Positions 47,260 through 58,530 of a stretch of 64,000 bases of DNA are shown in pieces. The stretch's first letter is position 1. Each line of letters opens with the position of its first letter. Origin of the DNA: Amorphophallus konjac. Lineage: Eukaryota > Streptophyta > Magnoliopsida > Alismatales > Araceae. The notes under the pieces are model-generated. The model was not told where the DNA came from and did not search any database. It saw only the letters and a list, made by a program, of their open reading frames with translations. The translations under genes and the position numbers were made by a program. The stretch is from assembly GCA_022559845.1 (NCBI GenBank), contig CM040120.1, positions 169,614,334 through 169,678,333 of the forward strand, written 5' to 3'.

Positions 47260-47289
47260 CCGTCTGAAATCCCGCTTTTTTTGGTAGTG
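47260..47289 (-). repeat. CACTA terminal inverted repeat, right
   Basis: Ends TTTTGGTAGTG; inverse of 27932-27961 with one mismatch. Followed by the TAC duplication. Confidence 0.93.
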
Positions 47290-47292
47290 TAC

Positions 47293-49029
47293 CAAGGACA
47301 CTTCTGATGATGAAGAACCTTCAAGTAGCAACTCTGATGAGGATGAGGTTGCTATGCTGACAAAAAAATTCAGATGGTTTTTAAGGAAGGAAGGTAATGG
47401 CTTCACAAAGAGGAAGCCTCATGTAAAGAAAAGTTTCAGGCCAAGACCCGAAAATGTAAAGAAATTTGAGAAACTGGTTTGCTACTCTTGCAGGAAACCT
47501 AGACACATGAAGTCTGAGTGTCCAAAGGGAGCCAAGAAGACAATGCCCAAGTGAAAGGGCAAGAAGAAGCAGGCCATGATGTGCACTTGGAGTGATGAAG
47601 AAGAGGAAGATGATGAAAATAGCTCCACTGAAGATGAGAAAAGATCTATGTTTAATGGCCAAAGGAGACAAGAATACTGAGGTAAGCTCTCCATTTGAAC
47701 ACTTTACTACTGATGATTGGGAGGAAGCTTACTTTGAGTTAATGGATAAATATGAATTGTATAAGAAAGAAAATAAAACTTAAAAAAAGAAAATTGACTC
47801 CTTTGTGCATGATCAAAGCCTAAATGAAAAAACTACTTCCTTAGAATCTGAACTTGAAGATCTCAAGAGGATGATTGAAAACTTTGAAGAAGGAAGAAAA
47901 GAAATGAGGGATTTAAGAGATGAAATTGAAAGCCTCAGAGATGAAATTGATGAGTTGAAACTAAAAATGAAGGACTATGTCAAAGACAACAATCTGTGTA
48001 ATGAAAAATATGATGCAATAAATCAAGTCAACTCACAACTTCTTAAGGATAATGAAAAGCTCCAAAAAGGACTTAAATGACAAACAGAATTCTTTAGAGA
48101 AATTTGTAGATGGGAGTGAAAACTTGAATGCTCTGCTTAGGACTAAGATGAACTTCATTGGGGAAGGGCTAGGATATAATCCCACAGAAAAAAGGCCAAT
48201 TGGTATGAAAAACACAACTTTTGTCCCATCTTCTGAAGCATCAACTTCTAAAACAACACCTAGCCTAAGCCAAGAAAAAGTTAAAAACAAAGGAAAAGAG
48301 AAAATGGGAGAGCCTATGAAGAAGAACCCTGAAAAACCCAAAAAGGCTCACCAACAACACCAAGCTGGCTGACACCAACCCAAGTCCTGGTCTGCACATC
48401 CTAATGGTAGAAAGAATTTTAACAATGGCACAGGTTGGCACTACCCTCACAATAGGTTGACACCCTCATGGTCAACCGCCCGTCAATTTGCTAGGTATGC
48501 ACCGATAGGTCGACACGCAGGTTACAGGGACCCGACACGTCTCTTATCCAGAGATCGTTATAAATGGGTTGAACGGGAGACAGGTCGACAATTTCATGAT
48601 AGGAGGTCGACACATTCAGTAAACAGAGACCATTATAGATGGTTAGAACAGGGGAGAGGTCGACACGTCACCTCATACAGGTTGACACCTACATACAATA
48701 GGGGTAGTTATGAGCCATACTTCTACAGGCCAAGCCAACCAAAGTACCCTATGAACTATAACAACTCCTACCACTATAAACCCAATCATTGGAACAAATG
48801 GACCAAGAATCAATCCTATTTCAACATCCCTAAAACCTTTAAAGCTCAAGAAGTTAAAAGAGAGAAAAGGAATGTTAACAAAGAAAAGAAGAATCAGAAC
48901 TTCCAACCAAGCAAGGAAAACAAGAATGCTAAGAAAGTTTGGATTTCAAAACCTATGTTATCATGTTTTACTAAGATGAGAAGATTATTAGGACCCAAAT
49001 GTCCTTGGGTTCTAAACATTGTCACTTAA
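47293..49029 (+). pseudogene. Copia B gag, C-terminal part
   Basis: Resumes the frame cut at 27931 with KDTSDDEEPSSSNSDEDEVA. It includes a basic stretch, one zinc knuckle (CYSCRKPRHMKSEC, 47480-47521), acidic segments, a coiled coil (about 47805-48080, LRDEIESLRDEIDELKLKMK) and the conserved ENLNALL...GLGYNP segment. It then has a His/Arg/Tyr-rich tail (48457-49029) with repeated GRH-type residues, caused by repeated GGTCGACAC words in the DNA. Several stops and frameshifts (e.g. TGA at 47552-47554 and the frame change at about 48060) make it non-functional. Confidence 0.8.
48455..48690 (+). repeat. GGTCGACAC word array inside copia B gag
   Basis: Seven or eight copies of GGTCGACAC/GGTTGACAC within 235 bp (near 48457, 48512, 48535, 48582, 48605, 48658, 48680). 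The same word family returns in the non-coding 3' part of copia B (52670-53040). Confidence 0.7.
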
Positions 49030-50516
49030 TTCCTTGTGCAGGAGTGTCTTGCAGCCGTACACAATCGTTGGTACCTTGATCGTTGCTGCTCAAGACACAT
49101 GACTAGGGACAGAACCAAATTCTGTCTCTTGGTAGAAAAGGAAGCTGGTCATGTCACGTTTTGAGGGAACAACAAAGGAAAGATCATTGGTACAAGTAAA
49201 GTTGGTAAGAATCCCTCCAACTCAATTAAAAATATCTTGCTTGTTGATGGTCTGGAATATAATTTGTTGAGCATAAGTCAACTTTGTGATAAAGGTCCCA
49301 CTGTAGTGCTTGACTCTAATAATTGTAGGATCTTGCATCCTAATTCAAAAGAAATCAAGTTTTCTAGTAAAAGAGTCAACAATGTGTATATGATTGACCT
49401 AGATGACCATGCTCACATAAATCTCTATCTTGCTGCACCTAAATCCGATTTAGCATGCTTGTGGCATCGTAGAATAGGTCATGCTAGCTACAATACACTT
49501 CATAAATTAGTGAAGCATTCTATTATTAAAGGATTGCCTGAAATTAAATTGAAACTGAACTCTAAAATTTGTGATGCATATGCACAAGGAAAATAGACTA
49601 GGAAGTCATTTAAAAGTAGAATTGAAAGCTTATCATCTAAACAACTTGAACTAATCCACGTGGACTTGTTTAGTCCAACCAAAATAGCTAGCTTAAGTGG
49701 TAAAAGATATGGCTATGTTTTAGTAGATGACTTTACTAGATTCACATGGGTGTTTTACCATGCACATAAAAATGACGCATTTGATGAGTTTTAGGCACTC
49801 TACATGCAAGTAAAGCAAGACGGTAAGTTTGAAATTTTCAACATACTTTTAGATCATGGTGGTTAATTCGACAATGATGATTTTGACAATCTTTGCAGAA
49901 CTGAAGGAATAAATCTTTGGTTCTCATCACCAAGGACCCCCTAAACAAAATGGGGTGGTCGAGAGGAGGAACAAAACTCATAGAGATGGCATGCACAATG
50001 CTTGCTGAAAAGCAACTACCAAGGAGATTTTGGGCAGAAGCTGTAAACATTGCATGTTATATCTTCAACCGCTCAATGGTAAGGCCATTCACTAAAATGA
50101 CTCCTTATAAGTTGCTCAAAGGTAAAAAGCTATCTCTCTCTCACATGAAAGTATTTGGTTCAAAGTGTTTTGTTCATAACAATGATAAAAGAGTTTTAGA
50201 CAAGTTTGAGCCCAAGAGTGAAGAAGGCATATTTCTTGGATATTCAGATAGGTCTAGAGCTTATAGAGTTTATAATCTTAAGAACTTATGTGTGGAAGAG
50301 TCACCTCACATCACTTTTGATGAGACTAATGACGACAATTCTTGTAGGAAAGATGATGATGGGGGATTTTTAAATGCAAAAGGAAAAGAAGAACTTCCAC
50401 ACGAGGAGACACAAGGAAATGAAGACCAAGGAGAGTCAAGTAATGCTCGGGTCATTGATGCAGATGGAGGTAACACTCAGACTAAAATAAGAGTGCTGAA
50501 AGACCATCCTTTATAA
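49030..50516 (+). pseudogene. Copia B protease and integrase
   Basis: Protease remnant near 49070 (WYLDRCCSRHMT, where DSG would be expected in the catalytic motif). Gag-pre-integrase and zinc region (LACLWHRRIGHASYNTLHKL). Integrase core with VDLFSPTKIASLSGKRYGYV and a decayed PQQNG region (49940), then the copia 'KVFGSKCFVHNNDKR' C-terminal segment to 50516. Many stops, mainly at Gln codons, and a frameshift near 49915. Confidence 0.8.
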
Positions 50517-52145
50517 AATATTTTAGGTAATCTGCATGACCCACCTAGAACTAGGTCTCATTTTCAAATTATGGATGAAATTGAATAACTAGCTCTTGTT
50601 TCTCAAACTAAACCTGAAAACATTATAGAGACGTTAAAGGATAAAAACTGGATAAACTCCATGCATGATGAATTAAAGTAGTTTGAAAGAAATAATGTGT
50701 GACATCTAGTTCCTAGGCCCCAAGAGAAATCTCTCATAGGTACTAAATGGGTCTTTAGGAACAAACTTAGTGAAGATGGTAAGATAATTAGAAATAAAGC
50801 CAGATTAGTGGCTCAGGGGTATAATCAAGAGTTTGGCATAGATTTCGAAGAGTATTTTTCCCCTGTAGCCAGATTAGAGGCCATTAGAATTCTGCTTGCA
50901 TTTGCATGTTCTCATAAAATCAAACTGTAGCAAATGGATGTTAAGAGTGCTTTTTAGAATGGTTTAATAAAGGAAGAAGTATATGTAGAGCAACCCCTTG
51001 GCTTTGAATGTTCAAATTTTAAAGACCATGTTTATAAGTTAGACAGGGCTCTATATGGCTTGAAGTAGGCACTCAGAGCTTGGTATGATAGACTAAGCTC
51101 ATTCCTCACCAAACAAGGCTACACAAGAGGTAATGTAGACCAGACACTATTCACTAAAAGATAAGGTAATGACATCTTATTAGTTCAGATTTATGTAGAT
51201 GATATAGTGTTTGGGTCCACAAAATCTCAAATGTGTGAGGATTTTGCTAAACTCATGACTAATGAGTTTGAGATGAGTCTTATAGGTGAGCTTCAATTCT
51301 TTCTCGGCTTACAGATAAATCAAAGCAATGAAGGATGTTTCATTAGTCAAGGCAAATGTGTGAAAGAGTTGCTGAAGAGATTTCTGACCAACTGTAAACC
51401 ATTAGGAACTCTGATGGGGATTGCCACTTTAATGGATGCAGATGAACAAAGTACACTAGTGGATGCAAAGAAGTATAGAGGTATGATCGGTTCATTACTC
51501 TATTTAACTGCATCTAGACTAGACATTTAGTTTAGTGTTTATCTTTGTGCTAGATTTCAGTCCAATCCTAGAGAGTCACACTTGACTACTGTCAAGCGTA
51601 TCTTTAGATACCTTGTTGACACTCAAGATCTGGGATTATGGTATAGTGTATCCTGTGAGCTTTCACTCATTTCATATTCAGATACAGACTATACAGGTTG
51701 CAAACTGGATCGCAAGAGCACTAGTGGCTATTGCCAATTTTTGAGTGGGTGTTTGGTTTCTTGGACCTCCAAGAAACAACACTCGGTTGCCCTCTCCACT
51801 GTAGAGGCAGAATATATTACTGTAGGGAGTTGTGGCACCCAAGTGCTGTGGATCAAACACTAACTCCAAAACTATCTAATAGATCTTGGATGTGTTCCCA
51901 TTTTGTATGATAACACATGTGCTATAAACCTTGCAAAAAATCCAGTCCTATACTCTAGGACTAAGCATATATAGATTAGGCATCATTTCATTAGGGATGA
52001 AGTCCTTAAAAATTATTTTGAGATCCATTTTGTTGATTCAGAAAATCAGATTGCAAATATTTTTACGAAACCTTTAAGCAATGACAGGTTTTCAACCTTA
52101 AAGAGAGAGCTAGGTCTATGCAGACCTCAATCATCTCAGGTTTGA
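50517..52145 (+). pseudogene. Copia B reverse transcriptase and RNase H
   Basis: RT motifs: [39 protein letters not shown], and YVDDIVFGSTK (about 51190) with the catalytic YVDD. RNase H: SDTDYTGCKLDRKSTSGYCQ, TVEAEYITVG; the tail ends near 52145. At least eight in-frame stops, several where Gln is expected. Confidence 0.85.
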
Positions 52146-52266
52146 GCTCTTATATCTTTTTTTGGCCTAAAATACTCGTCATTGCTATGATGGTTGTTAG
52201 AGTACCTGATTTGTCTTGAAATGGTCTATTGTTTGAATGAATTGTTTCATGAATAATGGTCACATT

Positions 52267-52275
52267 CAGGGGGAG
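52267..52275 (+). other. Copia B polypurine tract 1
   Basis: CAGGGGGAG about 120 bp after the RNase H stop. A second tract is at 53163-53170. Confidence 0.6.
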
Positions 52276-52375
52276 TGTGTATGCATATACTACCTTGTGT
52301 GCATTTTCATTGTTTTTGAATTGCATATCATCTTTTGACTTCATGGTATCTCAAATGTCGAGCTATGGAAAGACA

Positions 52376-52442
52376 GGTTACACCTGTCCGGAAACTCTGC
52401 CCATGCGTGAGGACTGACCTCTGACAAGTACCATGAGTCAGA
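52376..52442 (+). other. Conserved 3' non-coding block of copia B
   Basis: GGAAACTC..CCATG..TGAGGAC...CCT...GTACCATGAGTCA matches 62536-62592 in the corresponding place of copia C, although the surrounding non-coding sequence has diverged. Confidence 0.45.
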
Positions 52443-52659
52443 ATTGCATATTAAGATCTACATAGTTAATCCTTAGTGCATGAGCATGTTTAAAGCATTA
52501 GCATCAAATAAAGCACTTCTCATTGGCAGCAAGAAGGTAAAATTTTTGGATGACTGACAGAAATCAGAAAGTCGGAGGCACTAGTATCAAAAATTGGCTG
52601 AAGTGTTTCAGAAATGAAGCAATCAAAGAAGGATAAGAATCAGAGACACTCGCTGAGAA

Positions 52660-53040
52660 ACGGCTATTGAACAGGTCGACACACTCTGGTGATGTGCAGA
52701 CACATGCATTAAAATGCTCAAAGAATAGGCTTTTATTTTCCATCAGCAGGCTAACACCTTCATAGTGGTTGATACACATGACACGGTTATGCACCAAAGG
52801 TCGATGCATATGACACAGTTATGCACCGAAGGTCGATGCACATTTGAATGAAGGTCGATGCACATATGCTTGTTGCATTAGAAGGTCAATGCACATTTGA
52901 ATGAAGGTCGATGCACATCTTAATGAAGGTTGATGCACATTTGAATGAAGGTCAATGCACATTAGAAGTGTCGACACTGTCGCTCAGCTACTGCAGGTCG
53001 ACACCTTCATAGGAAGTGTCGACACTGTCAGTCAGCCACT
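52660..53040 (+). repeat. GGTCGATGCACATTTGAATGA and GTCGACAC array
   Basis: About 15 words: AAGGTCGATGCACATTTGAA repeated near 52797-52960, framed by GGTCGACAC copies (52672, 52998) and two perfect 12-bp palindromes AGTGTCGACACT (near 52967 and 53020). It lies between the two polypurine tracts. Confidence 0.75.
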
Positions 53041-53162
53041 CATGGGTGTGTGATCCAATGGAGAGTCATTCTGTCTATTCACCCTACCTTATCATTGCCT
53101 TCTTCATTTCTTCATCAAATCTTTTGCTTCTAAACCATTGCTTACTCACCGGTTATTAATTT

Positions 53163-53170
53163 AGGGGGAG
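53163..53170 (+). other. Copia B polypurine tract 2
   Basis: AGGGGGAG, about 60 bp before the likely LTR start (TGTTAAGG, near 53226). Confidence 0.5.
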
Positions 53171-54349
53171 TTGAGAAAGTTTTAATTCTTTTATACAACC
53201 TTGGCTAAGTTATTCTGTTCTACCTCTGTTAAGGAAATGGTTTAATGTTTATAACCCTCAATTTGGATGATAATTGTGTTAAGTCGCATCAACCTTGCAC
53301 TCATAATAGGGTTAAAACATTCATCAAGTTTTTGATAATAACTATGGCCTAAGCGTCTAAAGTTAATTGTAAAAGGGCTTCTTTTGGTTAAAGAATTGTT
53401 AGCTTATATTGTCTTTAAACAAGTCACCTAAATTGAAGTCAACTATAGAATACGCCTCTAAAAACCATATTGCAATAAGTTCAGAGCAATGGCATCATCT
53501 TTAGAGAAACTAGATCCTGCATCAATGAAATGTAGCTAATCTAGTCATGATGAAGACTGCTAACTCTGATCAAAAGAGAACATGAAGATAAGCTACACAG
53601 AGTAACCAGGAACTCTGGCATCTGAACAACATGTTTCCTTGTGTCAAAAAGTGAATGCTATGTCAGACTGTTTAATCAAAAAAAAATGGGGCTACCTCTA
53701 GGTCTTACTTCAAAAAGGGTATTTTGTTTATTTTCAATACTTGATTAATTTTTCCCCTAATCTTGCCAAATCAACATAATGAGTAAAATTAATAGGCTTG
53801 GTTAAGACATTTGAATTCATTTAAATATTTTAATCCTATTACATGCTGCAAAAATAGCTTTTTTTTAACCTTTATTCTTCAAAATTGAGCTTATAGGCCT
53901 TAAACCATTTTAAAAAATAAAAATAGGCATATTTCAGCAATTTCTTATCTAAAGGGTGTTCTTTTAAAAAGAAAAAAAAAATCTTATCTTCACCTTTTTA
54001 ACTGGCCAGTGAATATCTTATTTTTAACTTTACCATTTTAACCTTTCCTTCCCCAAAACCCCTTTCTCCGGCGCGTCTGCACTTCTTCACCGCGGAGGTC
54101 GACACTTCCTTCCGTCTCCCTTCGCAAGTGAAGCTAGCTTTCCAGCTAGCTTCCCTGTCTGCTGCGACGCTCTAGCAACCCTACCACCCTTCTCTTCTCT
54201 CTCTCCGCTCAAACCATGACTCCTCCGTGTTGTGTCTCCTCTGACTTGATGTCATTCTCATCTAGTTTTAATGATTGGCAACAGTAGTTTGACCATTTGC
54301 TGACTTTTTCAACATCATCTTCTTATAAGTCAAAATGTGTCACATTAGC

Positions 54350-55275
54350 TGATACAGGTCGGTGCATAGTCAAATTATTGCATATCTAGGCTAATGAAGG
54401 TCGATGCATGTTTCATCTTAAGGCTGAATAAGGTCGGTGCATACACTGTAGCACGTCGATGCTAGTAAGCCTTGCACAGTTTATAGGTTGGTGCATTTTC
54501 CGCTGGTTCTCCAAAGTCTATGCACGTTACTATAGCAGTGCACATAAGGTCGATGCATGCTTTGTCTCGAATATGGGTCAGTGTACATCACTATTCACAT
54601 GCACATGTTGTCTAAACAGCATACAGGGTCGATGCACGTTCTCCTTGAGCATATATAGGTCGGTGCATGTTTGTGTTTAACTGTCTAAGGTCGATGCATG
54701 TTTCCCAGACTGCATATGAGGTTGGTGCACCTTCTTGTTTCTTCCCAAGAACGTCGGTGCACTTTCGTGTTTCTTCGTTAGAAGGTCGGTGCACATCTGC
54801 CTTAGTAACTCATAAGGTCTGTGCACCTTTTGTATCATGCATATAGAAGTTGGTGCATGTTTTGCCTTGTGCAACTAAAGTCGGTGCATGTTTTGCCATA
54901 CGCAACTAAGGTCGGTGCATGTTGTCCTTTGCACAAGACAAACTCGGTGCATGTTTTGCCATGCGCAACTAAGGTCGGTGCACATCTTCTTGGCAAAAAC
55001 TAGGTCTATGCATATCACTATTCACATGCATACATAAAGGTCAGTGCATGTTTAATTTTATGCATATAAGGTCGGTGCATAATTTGCTAATATGCATATC
55101 AAGTCGGTACAGCTTCTACTGGTCCGCATACGAGGTCGATGCATACTTTGTTAGTCTACATGTAAAGTCAGTGCATATTTCTCATTGATCATATAGGATG
55201 TCAGTGCACATCTACATTGGGCCTATATATATAAAGTCAGTGCATATTGTCTATGCTACACATATAAGGTCTAAC
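54350..55275 (+). repeat. AGGTCGGTGCATGTTT word array
   Basis: About 30 copies of AAGGTCGRTGCAYRTTT at 20-40 bp spacing, often followed by TTTGCC or TTTCAT, then a different spacer. Variants include AAGTCGGTGCATG and AGTTGGTGCAC. Frames such as MHRP... on the minus strand are translated words. Same family as the copia B array at 52797-52960. Confidence 0.8.
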
Positions 55276-55909
55276 CATGTTTGCACTTTTCTTCAACAGG
55301 CTAAGGCATTTCCTCCAACCTGGGATACTCTCGAGCATCTGAACCACATGATGGCAGATATCATCGTCTGTCACATGATCACTTAAAGTCACACCTGAAG
55401 CTTGAGCTCGTGAGGGGTTAACAGAACCAATGATTGGCACGTGATCCAAGGACTTTCTGCCATGAGGATCGTTGTCCTGTCTGCACCCGACACGTGGGTT
55501 CTCTGAAAAAGGTGGGAACTAGCCTTCCACATGCCGGACGCGTGAGGTCGTGGGAACCCAGCCTGAAGCCCTATTAGAAGGCATCTTCTGCGATCAAAAA
55601 GTAGGTGGAGAAGAGAAGAGGCGGCCATAGAATAGCCAGAGAGAAGAAAAGCAGGAGAAGCACGAGAGAAGAAGAGAAAGGAGAGAGTTCAGAAAAAAGA
55701 GAGAAAACAGAGTATCGTAGAAGAGAGTTGAGGAGAAGAAGTGAGTTGAGAGAAAGAAGAGAGTCTGGGCGAGGCTGACTCTTCCTGACTTCTGGATCAA
55801 ATCCAAAGTCAGATTGCTCTATTCGAAGAGCTACATTTCTATCTCTTATCTGTATTTCATTTATTCCGTTGTTTTCTTTTCAAATCTACTTTAAGCTGTG
55901 TATCAGCAG
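55276..55909 (+). other. LTR leader with GA-rich tract
   Basis: No gene. 55600-55770 is nearly all GAGAAGAA. The TATA-like box is at about 55223. Confidence 0.45.
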
Positions 55910-56077
55910 AGCTAAGCTATATTGCTCAACGGGCGAGGGTGTTCCTCGGACAGCTAAGCTATATTGCTCAGCGGGCGAGGGTGTTCCTCGGACAGCTAAG
56001 CTATATTGCTCAGCGGGCGAGGGTGCTCCTCGGATAGCTAAGCTATATTGCTCAAGGGCGAGGGTGTTCCTTGATCA
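55910..56077 (+). repeat. 42-bp minisatellite, four units
   Basis: Units start AGCTAAGCTATATTGCTC at 55910, 55952, 55994 and 56036. Each carries CGAGGGTGTTCCTCG, a 5-bp stem with a 5-nt loop. The fourth unit is shortened and diverged. Confidence 0.9.
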
Positions 56078-56544
56078 ACAAGCTGTAAGGCTCAGCGGTT
56101 GTAGGGATTTCATCCCCAAAGCTATGGATAGTGGTCTTCAAGCTGTGTGGCAGTAGGAAGCCTTACTCGGTTGAGTAAGGGGTGTACGTAGATCTCTGGA
56201 TAAAGATCGAACCACCTGAAAACTCTCTTGCCTTGTGAATGATTTACTATTTTATCACCGAGTAGATGAATGCTTGGGCTCACCTGATGATTTAGCATGT
56301 GTTTGATTGGATAGACGTTTGTCTGCCTTGTTCATCTGCCTCTCTCTCTCTTGCGCTTTCAACTAAGTCACTACTGCTAGCGATTTCCCTTGCTCCTAGG
56401 ATCGTTCATCTTCTAAATTTGTGTACGAGTTTATAGTAGTTCATTTAATTTCCACACTAGTTCTTTTAAACTGCTTTTGTATGTTTATCTCTGGGGTTAG
56501 ATCTATTCACTCCCCCTCTAGATCTGTTCTTCACACCCATCACT

Positions 56545-56557
56545 TGATATCAGAGCC
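56545..56557 (+). other. Primer binding site of copia C
   Basis: TGATATCAGAGCC, one base different from TGGTATCAGAGCC, two bases after the LTR end CCCATCA. Confidence 0.8.
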
Positions 56558-56597
56558 TACCTCTCCCTTAGGGCTTTACATCCTAGAGAGTTTAGAA

Positions 56598-58530
56598 TGG
56601 ATGTTAGAGGGTTAACTGTTGAAGGCCACTCCACTAGTAAGCCACCTTTCTTTGATGGAACTAGCTATTCTTATTGGAAGAATCACATGGAGGTGTTCCT
56701 TCGTGCTAAGGACTATGAGATTTGGTAGGTTGTCTGTAAGGGTCCTTTCGATTTACCACCAGATGAAGAGTTCTAGACCAAGGAGCATATCCGTAGGTCC
56801 ACCTTGAATTGGGCAGCCATTAATGCTATACAATGTGCACTCCATCCCACCGAATTCTCCAGAATTTCCTCCTGTACCACAGCCAAGGAGATGTGGGATA
56901 AGCTGAAGGCTATCTATGAAGGGACTTCTCAGGTTAGGGAAACCAAGGGCAACATGTTGGTCTTTGAGTATGAGGCTTTCAGAATGAAGCCTGATGAATC
57001 TGTGTCTGAAATGTATGCCCGTTTGATGGTGCTCACTAATGGCTTGAGAAGCTTGGGTAAAGTGTATAGTGAGTATGAGCTGGTTAGGAAAATCCTTAGG
57101 TCCCTGACACCTATTTGGCATACCAAGGCCACTGTAGTAGAGGAGCCAAGGAGCCTTGCTACCACGACCGTGGATGAGCTCATTGGCTCTCTTATGACTT
57201 ACGAGCTAAGCCTTAAGAGGGTAGATGAGTCTGAGAAAAGGAAGAAACCCCTGGATCTAAAAGTTACTTCTAGTAGCAAAGGGTTGTCTAGTGAACACAG
57301 CTCTTCTAGCTCAGATGAAAACACTGATGATTTTGCTATGTTTACTAAGAATTTCAAAAGGTTTTTGAGGAAGAAAGGAAAGGGGTTTAGGAAAAAGTAT
57401 TTTTCTAGCAAAAGGTAGCCAAAGCATAAATATGATGATGCCAAGAAAACTGATAGCAATGTCTGTTATAATTGCAGGATGGCAGGACATCTCAAGCTAG
57501 ATTGTCCGAAGTTGAAAGACAAGCAGCCCAGGTGGAAGAACAAGAAAGGAAAGGCTAAAAGTATTTTTCTAGCAAAAGGTAGCCAAAGCATAAATATGAT
57601 GATGCCAAGAAAACTGATAGTAATGTCTGTTATAATTGCAGGAAGGAAAGACATCTCAAGGTAGATTGTCTGAAGTTTAAAGACAAGCAGCCCAGGTGGA
57701 AGAACAAGAAAGGAAAGGCTATGGTTAGCACCTGGAGTGATGAAGATGAAGGAAGTCAGAGCAGCACCTCTGACAGTGAGAAAGAAGTCAATCTATGCTT
57801 GATGGCCAAAAGTGATGAAGACAAAGAAGACAATGATGAGGTAACTTCCCCTTTTGAAATTTTACTTATGATGATTGGAAAGAAACATATGCTGAGTTAC
57901 TTGATAAATATGATGATATGCGAAAAGAATACAGACATTTGAAAAGGAAAACTAATTCTGTAATTCATGATACATCTCTGAATGATAAACTTGCATGTCT
58001 GGAAATTGAAAATCTAAATTTGAAAAAATCTCATGATGAAGCTGAGTGTGATAAAGTCATCTTGATTGATTTAAAAACTGAAAATAAAAATCTGATGAAC
58101 ACCATTGATGAACTCAAACTTAGAATACATGAATTTCAGGATGAAACAAGGATAGCCACTGAAAAATATGAAGCTATCAATGGTGTGAATGTTGAATTGA
58201 AAAATATAATAGAAAATTTAGAAAAAGAAAATAACGACAAACAAAACTCCATTGAAGGCATGACACAAGGTACAGAAAATCTGAATGGCATCTTGGGAAC
58301 AAAAAGTAATTTCAAAAAGGAAGGTCTGGGTTTCAACCCAACTAATAAGTAGAGGTTTGACGTGAGAACTATCCACTTTGAGGCAGAAAAGGGGACATTT
58401 CAACCCCTGATAAAAATGACTTCTGGAGAAAGTCAGAATAAGAACAAAACGAAAAATATTGAGAAAACTAAGCCCGGTGCCAAGGACAAGGGCAAAGGGA
58501 AGATAGAGGTGTCTAGGGAATCATGATCAT
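56598..58530 (+). pseudogene. Copia C gag, disrupted
   Basis: Starts at ATG 56598. The UBN2-type core (SYWKNHMEVFLRAKDYEIW, EMWDKLKAIYEGTSQV, MYARLMVLTNGL, RKILRSLTPIWHTKATVVEE) closely parallels copia B. Two TAGs replace Trp near 56727 and 56774, and one replaces Gln at 57416-57418. The zinc knuckle CYNCRMAGHLKLDC is followed by a second, duplicated copy (CYNCRKERHLKVDC) created by a 164-bp tandem duplication that shifts the frame. A long coiled coil (57918-58352) ends in the GTENLNGILGTKSNFKKEGL segment shared with copia A and B. A basic low-complexity tail runs to about 59240 in broken frames. Confidence 0.8.
57396..57723 (+). repeat. 164-bp tandem duplication of the zinc knuckle
   Basis: Copies at 57396-57559 and 57560-57723, both starting AGTATTTTTCTAGC. 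164 is not a multiple of three, so the reading frame changes at the junction. Confidence 0.9.

Larger units (their letters stand above)
27932..47289 (-). mobile_element. Complete 19.4-kb CACTA (En/Spm) transposon
   Basis: Ends are CACTACCAGAAAAAGCGGG on the left and its inverse on the right, about 30 bp with one mismatch, flanked by TAC. Subterminal regions are dense in CCGTCTGAAAT/GACGGA words. Both element genes lie on the minus strand, so the element's 5' end is at 47289: TNP2-type transposase (41841-37353), then a TNP1-type gene (37227-28747). Extra cargo: a 179-bp satellite array, two other tandem arrays, a 5'-truncated chromovirus and C-rich blocks. Damage to the two genes is limited to one homopolymer frameshift and three TAG codons, so the insertion looks fairly recent compared with its copia B host. 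Confidence 0.95.
53226..56542 (+). repeat. LTR upstream of copia C (possibly shared with copia B)
   Basis: The right end is firm: CACCCATCA at 56542, two bases before a primer site. The left end is inferred at TGTTAAGG after polypurine tract 2 of copia B. The sequence holds TTTTTGATAATAAC near 53330, a word array, a TATA-like CTATATATATAAAG (about 55223), a GA-rich leader (55610-55790) and a 42-bp minisatellite. If both ends are right, one 3.3-kb LTR serves as 3' LTR of copia B and 5' LTR of copia C. Confidence 0.5.

Noticed and set aside
54350..55275. CRISPR-like appearance of regularly spaced short repeats
   Set aside because: Spacing is irregular, the words vary, there are no cas genes, and the context is a plant LTR.
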